Below, piece by piece: positions 18,329 to 26,443 of a stretch of DNA of 64,000 nt. The DNA lies in contig NZ_CP076718.1 of assembly GCF_011682235.2 (NCBI RefSeq), forward strand, positions 4,061,095 through 4,125,094, written 5' to 3'. This stretch comes from Rhodocaloribacter litoris. Its GTDB lineage: Bacteria > Bacteroidota > Rhodothermia > Rhodothermales > ISCAR-4553. The position numbers were made by a program, and so were the translations under genes. How positions within the stretch are numbered: position 1 is the stretch's first letter; every line of letters starts with the position of its first letter. The notes under the pieces were generated by a model. That model did not search any database, was not told where the DNA came from, and was given only the letters and a program-made list of their open reading frames with translations.

Positions 18329-19933
18329 ATGTCGAAAACCGACATGATGGCTTCACCTGCCCTGACCGTCGACGTCGCCGTGCTGGGCTCCGGCTTCGGC
18401 GGGAGCCTCTCCGCGCTGATCCTGCACCGCCTCGGCTACCGCGTAGCGGTTTTCGACCGGGCGCGGCACCCACGCTTCACCATCGGCGAGTCGTCCACGC
18501 CCGTGGCCGACATGATCCTGCGCGACCTGTGCGACCGCTACGACCTGCCGCGCCTGCGCCCGCTGTGGAAGTACGGCACCTGGCAGGCGGCCTACCCGGC
18601 GCTCACGTGCGGGCTCAAGCGCGGCTTCAGCTATTTCCGGCACGAGCCGGGTGAAGACTTCGTCCCGCGCCCGGACCACGCCAACGAACTGCTCGTGGCC
18701 GCCAGCCGCGACGAGGCCACGAGCGACACCCACTGGCTCCGGGCCGAGGTGGATGCCTTCTTTGCGGGCGAGGTGCGGGCGGCCGGCATACTCCTGTTCG
18801 AAGAGACGGCCGTGACCGTGTACCCGGACGGGACCGGATGGCGGCTTGCCGGCCGGAACCGCGCGGGGAACGTCCGGTGCCGTGCCGGCTTCGTGATCGA
18901 CGCCACCGGACCGGCCGCCGTGGTACCGGAAGCGCTCGGGCTGCCCGCCGCGCCGGCCACGGCGTTCCGGACGAACAGCCGGGCCGTCTACGGCCATTTT
19001 GCAGGGGTACCCACGTGGGCTTCCCGGCTCACGATGCGGGGGGCGAACCTCGCCGACCACCCGTTCCCCTGCGATGCGGCCGCCCTGCACCACCTCCTCG
19101 AGGCGGCCTGGATGTGGATGCTCCGCTTCCGGGACGGCCGCCTCAGCGCGGGCCTCGTCCTCGACGCCCGGCGGCACCCTCCCCGGCCGGACCGCCCGCC
19201 GGAGGACGAATGGGCGTGCCGGCTCCACGCCTACCCGGCGCTCCGGGAGCTCTTTGCGACCGCACGCGTCGTCGATCCGCCGGGGCGGCTCGTGGCGACG
19301 CCCCGGCTTCAGCGCCGGTGGGAACGGGTTGCCGGGGCGGGGTGGGCGCTCCTGCCGCACACCGCCGGCTTCGTCGACCCGCTGCACAGCACCGGCATCG
19401 CCCATACGCTCGGCGGCATCGAGCGGCTGATGCGGGCCTTCGAACGGGGACCGGGCCACGCGCATTTTCCTGAACGGCTGGCCGCCTACGAGCGGGCCGT
19501 TCTGGCCGAACTTTCGCTGATCGACGGGCTCGTGGCCGTCTGCTACGAGGCCCTGCCGGACTTTCGCCTCTTCACCGCGGCCGCGATGCTCTATTTTGCC
19601 GCGACGATCACGTACGAGCAGGCACGGGCCCGCCACGGTTTCGACGAGGCAGGGTATCTCTTCCGGGCGGAGGACCCGGCGCTGCGCCGCCTCGTCGACG
19701 AGGCCCATACACGGCTGGCCCGCCTCCGGCAAGGGAAACGGTCGGAAGCGGTGGTCCGGGCCTTCGAGGCATGGGTGGAAGCGGCCATCGCGCCCTACAA
19801 CACCGCCGGGCTGTTCCATCCGCCGGTGCCGAACATGTATCACCACACGGTTGCGCCGCTCGTCGAGGCGGAAGGACTCAGAGCACCAGGCGCAGGGACA
19901 TCGACAGCGCATCCGGGGCAATCACGGGCGTGA
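18329..19933 (+). CDS. FAD-dependent halogenase-like oxidoreductase
   Basis: The 534-residue flavoprotein has a GxGxxG dinucleotide motif (VLGSGFGGSLSALIL, about residues 15-29) and the FTIGESSTP segment. An AAWMWMLRF segment (Trp261, Trp263) corresponds to the WxWxIP motif of tryptophan-halogenase-family enzymes, and VIDATGP and LLPHTAGFVDPLHSTGIAHTLGG are also present. The Ile-Pro of WxWxIP is replaced by Leu-Arg, so activity could be oxidation rather than halogenation. It follows the radical SAM gene by 44 bases. Its 3' end overlaps the convergent PAP2 gene by 56 bases. Confidence 0.82.
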   Translation: MSKTDMMASPALTVDVAVLGSGFGGSLSALILHRLGYRVAVFDRARHPRFTIGESSTPVADMILRDLCDRYDLPRLRPLWKYGTWQAAYPALTCGLKRGFSYFRHEPGEDFVPRPDHANELLVAASRDEATSDTHWLRAEVDAFFAGEVRAAGILLFEETAVTVYPDGTGWRLAGRNRAGNVRCRAGFVIDATGPAAVVPEALGLPAAPATAFRTNSRAVYGHFAGVPTWASRLTMRGANLADHPFPCDAAALHHLLEAAWMWMLRFRDGRLSAGLVLDARRHPPRPDRPPEDEWACRLHAYPALRELFATARVVDPPGRLVATPRLQRRWERVAGAGWALLPHTAGFVDPLHSTGIAHTLGGIERLMRAFERGPGHAHFPERLAAYERAVLAELSLIDGLVAVCYEALPDFRLFTAAAMLYFAATITYEQARARHGFDEAGYLFRAEDPALRRLVDEAHTRLARLRQGKRSEAVVRAFEAWVEAAIAPYNTAGLFHPPVPNMYHHTVAPLVEAEGLRAPGAGTSTAHPGQSRA

Positions 19934-20675
19934 TCGACAACCGGCGTCGCTCGGCCAGGTGGCGCTTCGAAAGGTGGTAGGCCGTCAGAAAGCCGATGGC
20001 GCCCCCGGCGATGACGTCCGTGGCCCAGTGCTTGTCCCGGGCCAGGCGGGCCAGAGCCGTCCCCGTCGAGAGGGCGAACAGGCCGTACGTGACGGGATGA
20101 GGGTAATACAGCACCCAGGGTGTCAGCAGGGCGAAGGCGGCCGTCGTGTGGCCCGAGGGAAAAGAAGTGTGGCCGGAGAAGGGATCGAAGTCGTGCGCCC
20201 CGTCTCCCTCGAAGGGACGCTCCCGGCCGAAGGCGTATTTGAGCCCGTAGCTGATGGCCCCGGCATAGATCAGGGATTGCAGTGAGGTGAAGGCGGCATC
20301 CTGCAGGTGCGTATCCCGGGTGAGGAGCGAGGCGGCAAAAACCGCTACCGCCGGCAGCTTGACACCGGGGCCGCCGAAGTGGTTGGCGAAATCGAGGAAA
20401 TCGCCGAAGCGTCCCCGGTACCGCTGCTGGATCGCCGGGTTGATGGCCGGGTCGAAATGGGAGAGCGGAAGGAGAAAGGCCGCAGCGGAGGCGACGTACA
20501 GCGGCGTGCGCTCGTCGATCGTCCGGGTCAGCGCAAGGGCATCCCGGTACATCCACCGCAGAAAGCGGGCACGATCCGATGACGGCTGCGCGGTGGCGGT
20601 TTCACAGAGACATGTCAGGCTGAGGACGCACAGGACCACGCAGGTGCCGGCACGCGGGGAGCAAGAACAGAGCAT
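19878..20675 (-). CDS. PAP2-family phosphatase
   Basis: The 265-residue protein starts at MLCSCSPRAG, with a signal/anchor sequence. The three acid-phosphatase motifs are present: KYAFGRERP (KxxxxxxRP), SFPSGHTTAA (PSGH) and ARLARDKHWATDVIAG (SRxxxxxHxxxD-like, with Ala replacing Ser). Several hydrophobic helices follow the type 2 phosphatidic acid phosphatase plan. Likely substrates are lipid phosphates or undecaprenyl pyrophosphate. The IS982 element lies only 36 bases upstream of the start and has probably displaced its native promoter. Confidence 0.88.
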   Translation of the reverse strand: MLCSCSPRAGTCVVLCVLSLTCLCETATAQPSSDRARFLRWMYRDALALTRTIDERTPLYVASAAAFLLPLSHFDPAINPAIQQRYRGRFGDFLDFANHFGGPGVKLPAVAVFAASLLTRDTHLQDAAFTSLQSLIYAGAISYGLKYAFGRERPFEGDGAHDFDPFSGHTSFPSGHTTAAFALLTPWVLYYPHPVTYGLFALSTGTALARLARDKHWATDVIAGGAIGFLTAYHLSKRHLAERRRLSITPVIAPDALSMSLRLVL

Positions 20676-20711
20676 CGTGATGCGGCGGGTTCTACGAACG
20701 GAAGGAAGCAA

Positions 20712-21707
20712 ACCCGATGTGCGGGTTTTAATCCGTAATGAGCTTGGCGAATTGCAGCGGAGGCAGCCCCTGCTGCTGACACAGAAGCACAGCCAGCGTA
20801 TGACTACAGAGCTTCCTGAGCCATCGATTACACAGGTGCCAGCGGTCTCGCGCCCACACGTGCTTGGCCTGAAATCGCTCCACGAACTGCCCGATCACTG
20901 TCTCGATGCGTCGCCGCTTCTGCGTCAGACTCCTCGACCAGTGCGGCGAGGCCCCCCGCTTCTTCGGCGTAATCAGCCGTGTGCCGGCCTCGGCCAGCTC
21001 CGCAAACAGGCGCGGGCTCCAGTAGTTGCGATCCGCCAGACCCACGCCCTGCGCCTCGTCGGTCAGCGCCGGGGCCACCGAGAGGTCATGTACGTTGGCC
21101 GGAGCCAGTTCGCTCTCTACGACGACGCCCGGCCAGACCACCCGCAGATGGCTGCGCAGGCCGTAGAAGGTCTGTTTAGCCATCTCGTCGTAGCCATAGG
21201 TGGCCTCCTCGGCCAGCACCCGGCAGCGATAGGCGCGGGCGAGGCGACAAACGGGCATCGGAAAGCTGTCGATGATCCACAAGGTCGGATCACAGGCTAT
21301 GCGGCGCAGCAGCCGCTGATGCAGACGCTGTTTGACCGCCCAGAGGTTGGCAGCCTGTCGGGTGAAGGTCGTGCGATGCACCTTGAGGAGCTTCGGAAAG
21401 AAGGCTCCATGATGGCGACGGAAGTAGTGGAAGATGCCGCTGTCGGTGTCGTAGCCGAGAAACTCGCCGATGATCTCGCAGGCCAGGACGACGCTGTCGG
21501 CCAGTTTGGGCGCGGGGCCTCGGCTGCGAAGCGTGAGGCCGTCGTCTTTCATCTCGGTGAGCATGTCATCGATGAGGCAGAAAACCGTTATTATGTAGTC
21601 GGTGAGGGACATGGCTGGCTGCGGGCTGGTGCTCTGTTTTGCGTACAACAACACAGAGGCCGGTCGGCACCAGTCTGTTCCTCATCCTAAAAACCTGCAC
21701 ATCGGGT
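20712..21707 (-). mobile_element. IS982-family insertion sequence, complete
   Basis: This 996-bp element is bounded by 18-bp terminal inverted repeats, ACCCGATGTGCGGGTTTT at 20712-20729 and its complement with one mismatch at 21690-21707. It is flanked by a 6-bp direct repeat AAGCAA (20706-20711 and 21708-21713), the likely target duplication. A single intact transposase gene fills it. Near-perfect ends and an intact gene suggest recent insertion. It sits between the PAP2 gene and the terminator of the TonB receptor. Confidence 0.93.
20728..21612 (-). CDS. IS982-family transposase
   Basis: The product starts at MSLTDYIITVFCLIDDML, the characteristic N-terminus of IS982 transposases, giving 294 residues; an ATG at 21654 would add 14. 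Family features include FHYFRRHHGAFFP, IDSFPMPVC, YGYDEMAKQTFYGLRSHL (YG..K...YG..L) and the DDE-type residues in IDSFP, LADRNYWS and the RRRIETVIGQF segment. The reading frame is intact, so the element may be active. Confidence 0.92.
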   Translation of the reverse strand: MSLTDYIITVFCLIDDMLTEMKDDGLTLRSRGPAPKLADSVVLACEIIGEFLGYDTDSGIFHYFRRHHGAFFPKLLKVHRTTFTRQAANLWAVKQRLHQRLLRRIACDPTLWIIDSFPMPVCRLARAYRCRVLAEEATYGYDEMAKQTFYGLRSHLRVVWPGVVVESELAPANVHDLSVAPALTDEAQGVGLADRNYWSPRLFAELAEAGTRLITPKKRGASPHWSRSLTQKRRRIETVIGQFVERFQAKHVWARDRWHLCNRWLRKLCSHTLAVLLCQQQGLPPLQFAKLITD

Positions 21708-21877
21708 AAGCAAGGTGGAAGAAGGTCGTAGACGTGCGGCATAGACGACATCGGCTCCGTTCGGAAAAGCTAAATCCCGGGTGCCGCCCAAATTACGGAA
21801 CGTGCCGCCCGTACGCAAAGGGCCTCCGCGTTTTCCGGCAAAGGGGGGGGTCCGGCAGGCGGGCCGTTGCGGGATGT

Positions 21878-21918
21878 GTTCCCTCCCTCCCGAAGGGCGG
21901 TGCCGGGAGGGAGGGAAC
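21878..21918 (-). terminator. Strong hairpin downstream of the TonB receptor gene
   Basis: GTTCCCTCCCTCCC (21878-21891) and GGGAGGGAGGGAAC (21905-21918) form a perfect 14-bp stem with a 13-base loop, 16 bases beyond the receptor stop on the minus strand. No T-run follows, so it may terminate with Rho or protect the mRNA 3' end. Confidence 0.55.
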
Positions 21919-21934
21919 GCGTCCGGATGCGGGG

Positions 21935-24256
21935 TCAGCGGTTGAAGTGATACTTCACCGACAGGCCCGTGTAGACGCTCCGCCCCGGTGCCGGGTCGAA
22001 GAAGGCGGGCTGGCCATTGCCGAAGGCCCGGGCGTTCAACGCGGCCTGTGAGGTGTACAGCACGTCGAAGAGGTTGTCCACCCCCACGAAGGCGTTGACG
22101 TCGAGGAGCCGGCCGAGGGAGCCGGCATAGCCGGCCTTCACGTCGACGACGGAGTACGCGGGGTTGAAGGCGGTGTTGTCGTCGTTGAGGGGGGCGTCGT
22201 CGTTGAAGAAATAGGTCGCGTGGAGGTAGAACCCGGCCGCCGTCGTCACGTCGAGGCCGGCCGAGACGACGTGGGGGGCGATGCCGGTGAGGGCGTTCCC
22301 GGAGAAGTCGGCGAGGACGTTTCCCCCGGCGTCGAGCAGGCGGAAGTCCTCGAAGGTGAAGTCCGAGTAGGTATAGCTCAGGAAGGGGCGGAGGGTGGTG
22401 AAGAACGCCCGGGGCGGGAGGGGCACCGGGAAGGAGAGTGCGACCTCCAGCCCGTTGAGCGACGTCTTTCCGGCGTTGTTGAAGATCGTCCGGTTCTGCC
22501 CGACGCTCTGGGGGATGAGCTGGTCGCGCATCTGGAAGGAGAAGGCCGTCACGTCGTAGTGGAGCCGTCGTCCGAGCAGGCTGCCGCGTGCCCCGATCTC
22601 ATAGTTGACGCCGCGCTCGGCCTGCACGTCGTCGCGGAGGTGGCCGTCGGCGTCGCTGATTTCGGAAGTCGTCGGCGGGGAGAAGCCGGCGCTGATGCCG
22701 GCGTGCAGGGCCAGGGCATCGCCGAAGACGTGTGCCACCGCCAGGCGGGGCGTCACCTCCGAGTCGAACGTTTTCGTTCCGTTCTGCGCCGGTTCCAGAA
22801 AGTCCCGCACGGTGTATTCGACCTTGTTCAGGCTCGCGCCCAGCGTGGCGAAGGTGCGGGGCGTGAGTTGCACTTCGGCCTGGATGAAGAGCGTATATTG
22901 CAGGTTGTCGAGCTCCTGGTTGAGGAGGAGTGTGCCTTCCCGTCCGCCCTGGTTCTGAAACCGCCTGGCTGCCACGAAGGCCTTGATGACCTCGGCGCCT
23001 GCGGTGAGCGTCGTCGGGAGCACGGGCAGGGCGGGTTTGAACACCATCCGCGTGCGCCCGCCGTAGCTCTGGTAGGGCTGCCGGAGGTAGGCGAAGGCGA
23101 GGGGGTGGTCCAGCTCGTAGAAGGAGGCGTAGACGCTCGTCGTGTTCGAGAGGTGCTCGTTGAAATCGTAGGTCTGAGAGACCCCGATGCGGGTCCAGGT
23201 CTGGAAGCGACCGGCCTGCTGGGCCACATTGGACGCGCTGGCCTGCCGCGGGTCTTCAGCGAGCTGGTCGGCCGTCAGGGCGCCGGGGATCAACGTCTCC
23301 TGGCGCGTCTGGTTCAGCAGTACGGTAACCGCCTGCTTCTCGCTCGGGAAGTACTGGAGCGAACCGGTGAAGAAGCGGCGCTCGTCGGTGCTGTGGGCGC
23401 GGTAGCCGCCGTAGTGCTGGGTGCCGACCGTGACGGCGGCGTTGAAGCGGTCGGTGCCGATCCGGTAGGTTGATGCCAGGCGGGAGAGGTCGTACGAGCC
23501 GCCCAGGGCCGTGGCTTCCAGGCTGTTCTCGCGGTAGGGCGAGCGCTGGATCTGGAAGTGGAGTACGCCGCCCGTGCCGGCGCCGTAGAGGCTCGAAGCC
23601 GGCCCCTTGATGACCTCCACCCGCCCGAGCGTTGCCACGTCCAGCCCTTCGATCCGGGTGAACCCATCGGCCTCGGTGATCGGGATCTCGTTGACGTACA
23701 CCTTCAGGTTGCGGATGCCGAAGTTCGAGCGGATGCCTGCGCCCCGGATCGAGATGCGGGTGTTGGCCAGGTTACTCTGGTCCACGCGCACGCCGGGGAT
23801 GGTGTTGAGCACGGGCTTCAGGCTGACGCGGCTGGTGCGGTCGAAGTCTTTCTCGGTCAGGACCGCCACCGAACCGGCGGTCTCCTGGAGCTTCCGGTTC
23901 GTGTCGAAGCCGACGACCTGCACCTCGTTCAGGAGGATGTTGTCGGGTTCGAGCAGGATGTTGAGGAAGCCGTTGGCATCGTCGATCCGAACGGTTTTGC
24001 GGACGTAGCCGACGTAACTGAGCTGGAGCACGGCATCGGGGGTTGGAAGGGGGAGGAGAAAGCGTCCCTCCAGGTCGGTCGTCGTGCCGGTGGTGGTGCC
24101 GGCCACGGTCACGTTCACGCCGGCGAGCGGCTCGCCGGTCTGCTGATCGAGCACGCGGCCGCGAAGCTCGGACTGGGCCGCTGCCGGGCCGGCACCGAAC
24201 ACCAGCAGCAGGAGCAAGGCCGCGGGTATGCGCGGCAGGGAAACGGGGCTTTTCAT
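21935..24256 (-). CDS. TonB-dependent outer-membrane receptor
   Basis: The 773-residue receptor has a signal peptide (to AAAQ, about residue 27). An N-terminal carboxypeptidase-D-like regulatory domain follows (GRVLDQQTGEPLAGVNVTVAGT ... DLEGRF ... YVGY), then a plug (about residues 115-230, with IRGAGIRSNFGIRNLKVYVNEIP and VEVIKGPASSLYGAGTGG). The rest is a 22-strand barrel ending VKYHFNR. It imports a ligand with TonB energy. No SusD partner is present; the upstream lipoprotein and His-rich small protein suggest metal uptake, but this is only context. Confidence 0.93.
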   Translation of the reverse strand: MKSPVSLPRIPAALLLLLVFGAGPAAAQSELRGRVLDQQTGEPLAGVNVTVAGTTTGTTTDLEGRFLLPLPTPDAVLQLSYVGYVRKTVRIDDANGFLNILLEPDNILLNEVQVVGFDTNRKLQETAGSVAVLTEKDFDRTSRVSLKPVLNTIPGVRVDQSNLANTRISIRGAGIRSNFGIRNLKVYVNEIPITEADGFTRIEGLDVATLGRVEVIKGPASSLYGAGTGGVLHFQIQRSPYRENSLEATALGGSYDLSRLASTYRIGTDRFNAAVTVGTQHYGGYRAHSTDERRFFTGSLQYFPSEKQAVTVLLNQTRQETLIPGALTADQLAEDPRQASASNVAQQAGRFQTWTRIGVSQTYDFNEHLSNTTSVYASFYELDHPLAFAYLRQPYQSYGGRTRMVFKPALPVLPTTLTAGAEVIKAFVAARRFQNQGGREGTLLLNQELDNLQYTLFIQAEVQLTPRTFATLGASLNKVEYTVRDFLEPAQNGTKTFDSEVTPRLAVAHVFGDALALHAGISAGFSPPTTSEISDADGHLRDDVQAERGVNYEIGARGSLLGRRLHYDVTAFSFQMRDQLIPQSVGQNRTIFNNAGKTSLNGLEVALSFPVPLPPRAFFTTLRPFLSYTYSDFTFEDFRLLDAGGNVLADFSGNALTGIAPHVVSAGLDVTTAAGFYLHATYFFNDDAPLNDDNTAFNPAYSVVDVKAGYAGSLGRLLDVNAFVGVDNLFDVLYTSQAALNARAFGNGQPAFFDPAPGRSVYTGLSVKYHFNR

Positions 24257-24363
24257 GGTCTATCGGACAAGGGTTGAATACGGAGAAAGATGCCCAGGCG
24301 TGTTTCGGCCGGGATGATGGGGGCGGACCGCGCAGGCACGCCACGAACCACACAAGCCGTCTT

Positions 24364-25677
24364 TTACATCGCCGGGAGGAGATAGAGGAAGGCCTCATCG
24401 CGGGTTTGCCCGGCCAGGGCCACGGTGGAGGCGCCGGTCGCGATGGCGGGATGCTCTCCGGAAGGAAGGGGGGCGCCGGCATGGACGAGATCGCCCCGGC
24501 CATCGGTGCGGGCCAGGCGAAGTTGCCCGGTGTGCCGGTCTTCCCAAGCCAGCCAGACGTGTTCCTGCCCGTGCCCGCCGAGCTTCACCTGCGAGACACC
24601 CACCCCCGTGGCGAGCGGCACCGGAGGGGTGAAGGTGCGGCCACCGTCGGCGGACATGGCATAGTACAGCCCGGCCCGGGTCTCGACGCCCGTATACCAG
24701 GCAACGTGGAGCCGGCCGGCACGGTCGAGTGCGAGCGAAGGCCCGGCGTGCGGGCAACCGTCGATCCGCCACCGGTCGGCGTGGACCCGAACGGGTTCGG
24801 TGAAGGTGCGCCCGCCGTCGGTGGAGCGAGCCAGGGCGATGTCGCGTTCCCCGCCGGGAAAGATGTGGCGCCAGGCGAGGTAGACGGTGCCCTCTTCCGC
24901 CACGGCCAGCGCGGTCCGACAGCACGGGCAGGTGTCCGCAGCCACCACGGCCGTCTCCTCGAACGAGCGGCCCCCGTCGCGTGAGACCGCCACGCGGAGT
25001 TCGATGCCGGGAAGGACGGCGTGGTCGTGACGGCCCGGATCGTGGCTGCCGTGTGTTCCGGGAGCCGGTACCCCGGACCGGTTCGTTGTCGCCGTTTCGG
25101 CCCGCATCGCGTCGCGGGCGCGCCCGTCCAGCCAGGCGATGTAGACCGTCCCGTCCGGCCCGACGGCCAGGTCGTGGAACGTGTGGCTGGAGGGCCGGTC
25201 GCCCGCGTCGCTGTTCACCGAGAGGGCCGGTTCGAAGGTGCGGCCGCCGTCGGTGGAGCGGGCGAAGCGGAGGTTGCTGGCGGGAAACCGTCGTCCCCCG
25301 GCAGGGACGTGGTTCGTCCAGGCGACGTACACGTGGCCTTCCGGCCCGAGGGCGACCTGGGCGGGAGCCTGTGCGTGGATCGTCGCGTCGCCTTCGAGGT
25401 GGTTGACGCGCACCGGTTCGCCGAGCGGCCGTCCGTCCGGGGCCTGCCGGGTCAGGTACACGTCGGCGTTCTCGGAAGCCTGTTTCAGTCAGGCAACGTA
25501 GACCGTCCCCGTATGCGGGTCGATGGCCGTGGTCGGGGCTCGCCCCGTTGCGAGGGTGACGGTGACGGGTTCAGCGGGAGGGCGGGGTGTTTCCGGTTGC
25601 CGGCAGCCGGTCGGCAGGAACAGGACCAGCATGCCCGGCAGGGCCCCCCACCACAGGGGCAGGTGCTGCAAGCGCAT
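24364..25677 (-). pseudogene. BNR/sialidase-fold lipoprotein interrupted by in-frame TGA
   Basis: The gene would start at ATG 25677 with a signal peptide and lipobox (LFLPTGC) and run to 24364 in one frame, but a TGA at 25489-25491 interrupts it after GTVYVA. Downstream repeats read VYVAWTNH, VYIAWLDG and VYLAWRH, so the stop sits exactly where Trp (TGG) is expected: a single G-to-A change. The rest is a sialidase-like propeller with repeated STDGGRTF Asp-box-like motifs and two Cys/His motifs, DTCPCCRTAL and DGCPHAGPS. These fit a metal-linked family often beside TonB receptors. As written only a 62-residue peptide is made, barring readthrough or a sequencing error. Confidence 0.8.
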
Positions 25678-25876
25678 GGGAAATCTCCGAGGGGTGAAGG
25701 AGCAACAGCGGGGCATCGAAGGCTCCTTGCACCGGCAGGCCCACACGGGGGCACATCGGTGCCGCCGGACGGGCGTTTCGTCCACACCGATCGGACGACG
25801 ACCCGGCAGGCCCCGGTCGGCCGGCGTCGGATCAGGGTGTGTGCCCGTGCCGGCGTTCGGGATGAAAGGAGCGGGA

Positions 25877-26266
25877 TCAGCCCGGCGGGGGACCGCGCTC
25901 GGAGATGGGCAGGACCTCGCGCTCGTGCACGTGGCGCGCGGGAGGGGGAGACGGGAGCGGTACCGACGGAGCCGGCAACGCGGTGAACGTTGTCGGAGCG
26001 TGCGGGGCCAGCACCAGCGTGGCGAAGAGCGCGGCGTATTCACAGGGGGCATGCGCCGGGTGCTCCGGCCGGAGTGCCGCTTCGCCGTCCTCGCCCGGCA
26101 TCGGCATCGGTGCTGCCGCCCGGTGCGAATCCGTCGTGTCTCCGTGCCGCCAGGGCACGTAGGCCTCGCTCACCGCCATGAACAGGTGGTGCGACGCCGG
26201 GGCCAGCACACCCCCCACCGAGAACGTGAGGAGCAGCAGGAACGATATGTACCGGCGACGGGCCAT
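25877..26266 (-). CDS. Small His-rich membrane/secreted protein (DUF2946-like)
   Basis: The 129-residue protein has one N-terminal membrane segment (YISFLLLLTFSVGGVLAPASHHLFMAV). A polar stretch rich in His, Pro and Met follows (WRHGDTTDSH, MPMPGEDGE, RPEHPAHAPCEYAALFATLV). The HxxHxPCEY segment resembles the HxxCxYC pattern of DUF2946 proteins found near copper genes, though the second Cys is missing. It is 200 bases upstream of the interrupted propeller gene and the TonB receptor on the same strand. A metal-related role is inferred from composition and context only. Confidence 0.6.
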   Translation of the reverse strand: MARRRYISFLLLLTFSVGGVLAPASHHLFMAVSEAYVPWRHGDTTDSHRAAAPMPMPGEDGEAALRPEHPAHAPCEYAALFATLVLAPHAPTTFTALPAPSVPLPSPPPARHVHEREVLPISERGPPPG

Positions 26267-26443
26267 GGACCGCACAGATTACGGAACAAGACGGCGGAAA
26301 GATATGGCAGCGACCGCAACGGCGCGATGCCTTTTGGGATGGATCTTTCGAAAAACCGTTACACCCCGGGACGTTCTCAGCGCCGGGTGAACACGGGCAG
26401 ATCCGAAAAGGCCATCGCTTCTGCCGCGGAAAAGCGCAAAGAT

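Noticed and set aside
15621-18473. A 950-codon open frame on the minus strand opposite the asparagine-synthetase-like and radical SAM genes.
   Set aside because: It mirrors well-supported plus-strand genes in a high-GC genome; its translation is Arg/Gly/His/Pro-rich with no family motifs. The same applies to long antisense frames opposite the Omp85 (3832-6009), DUF5916 (27762-30398) and korA (36162-38144) genes.
24364-25461. Independent gene starting at a GTG near 25461 for the propeller protein.
   Set aside because: That GTG encodes Val within a repeat (ADVYLTRQ), has no ribosome-binding site and would lack the signal peptide that is present in frame upstream of the TGA.
25489-25491. Selenocysteine readthrough at the in-frame TGA.
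   Set aside because: The position aligns with a conserved Trp of the propeller repeats, not with a Cys/Sec catalytic site, and I see no obvious SECIS-like hairpin directly downstream. A point mutation or sequencing error is simpler.
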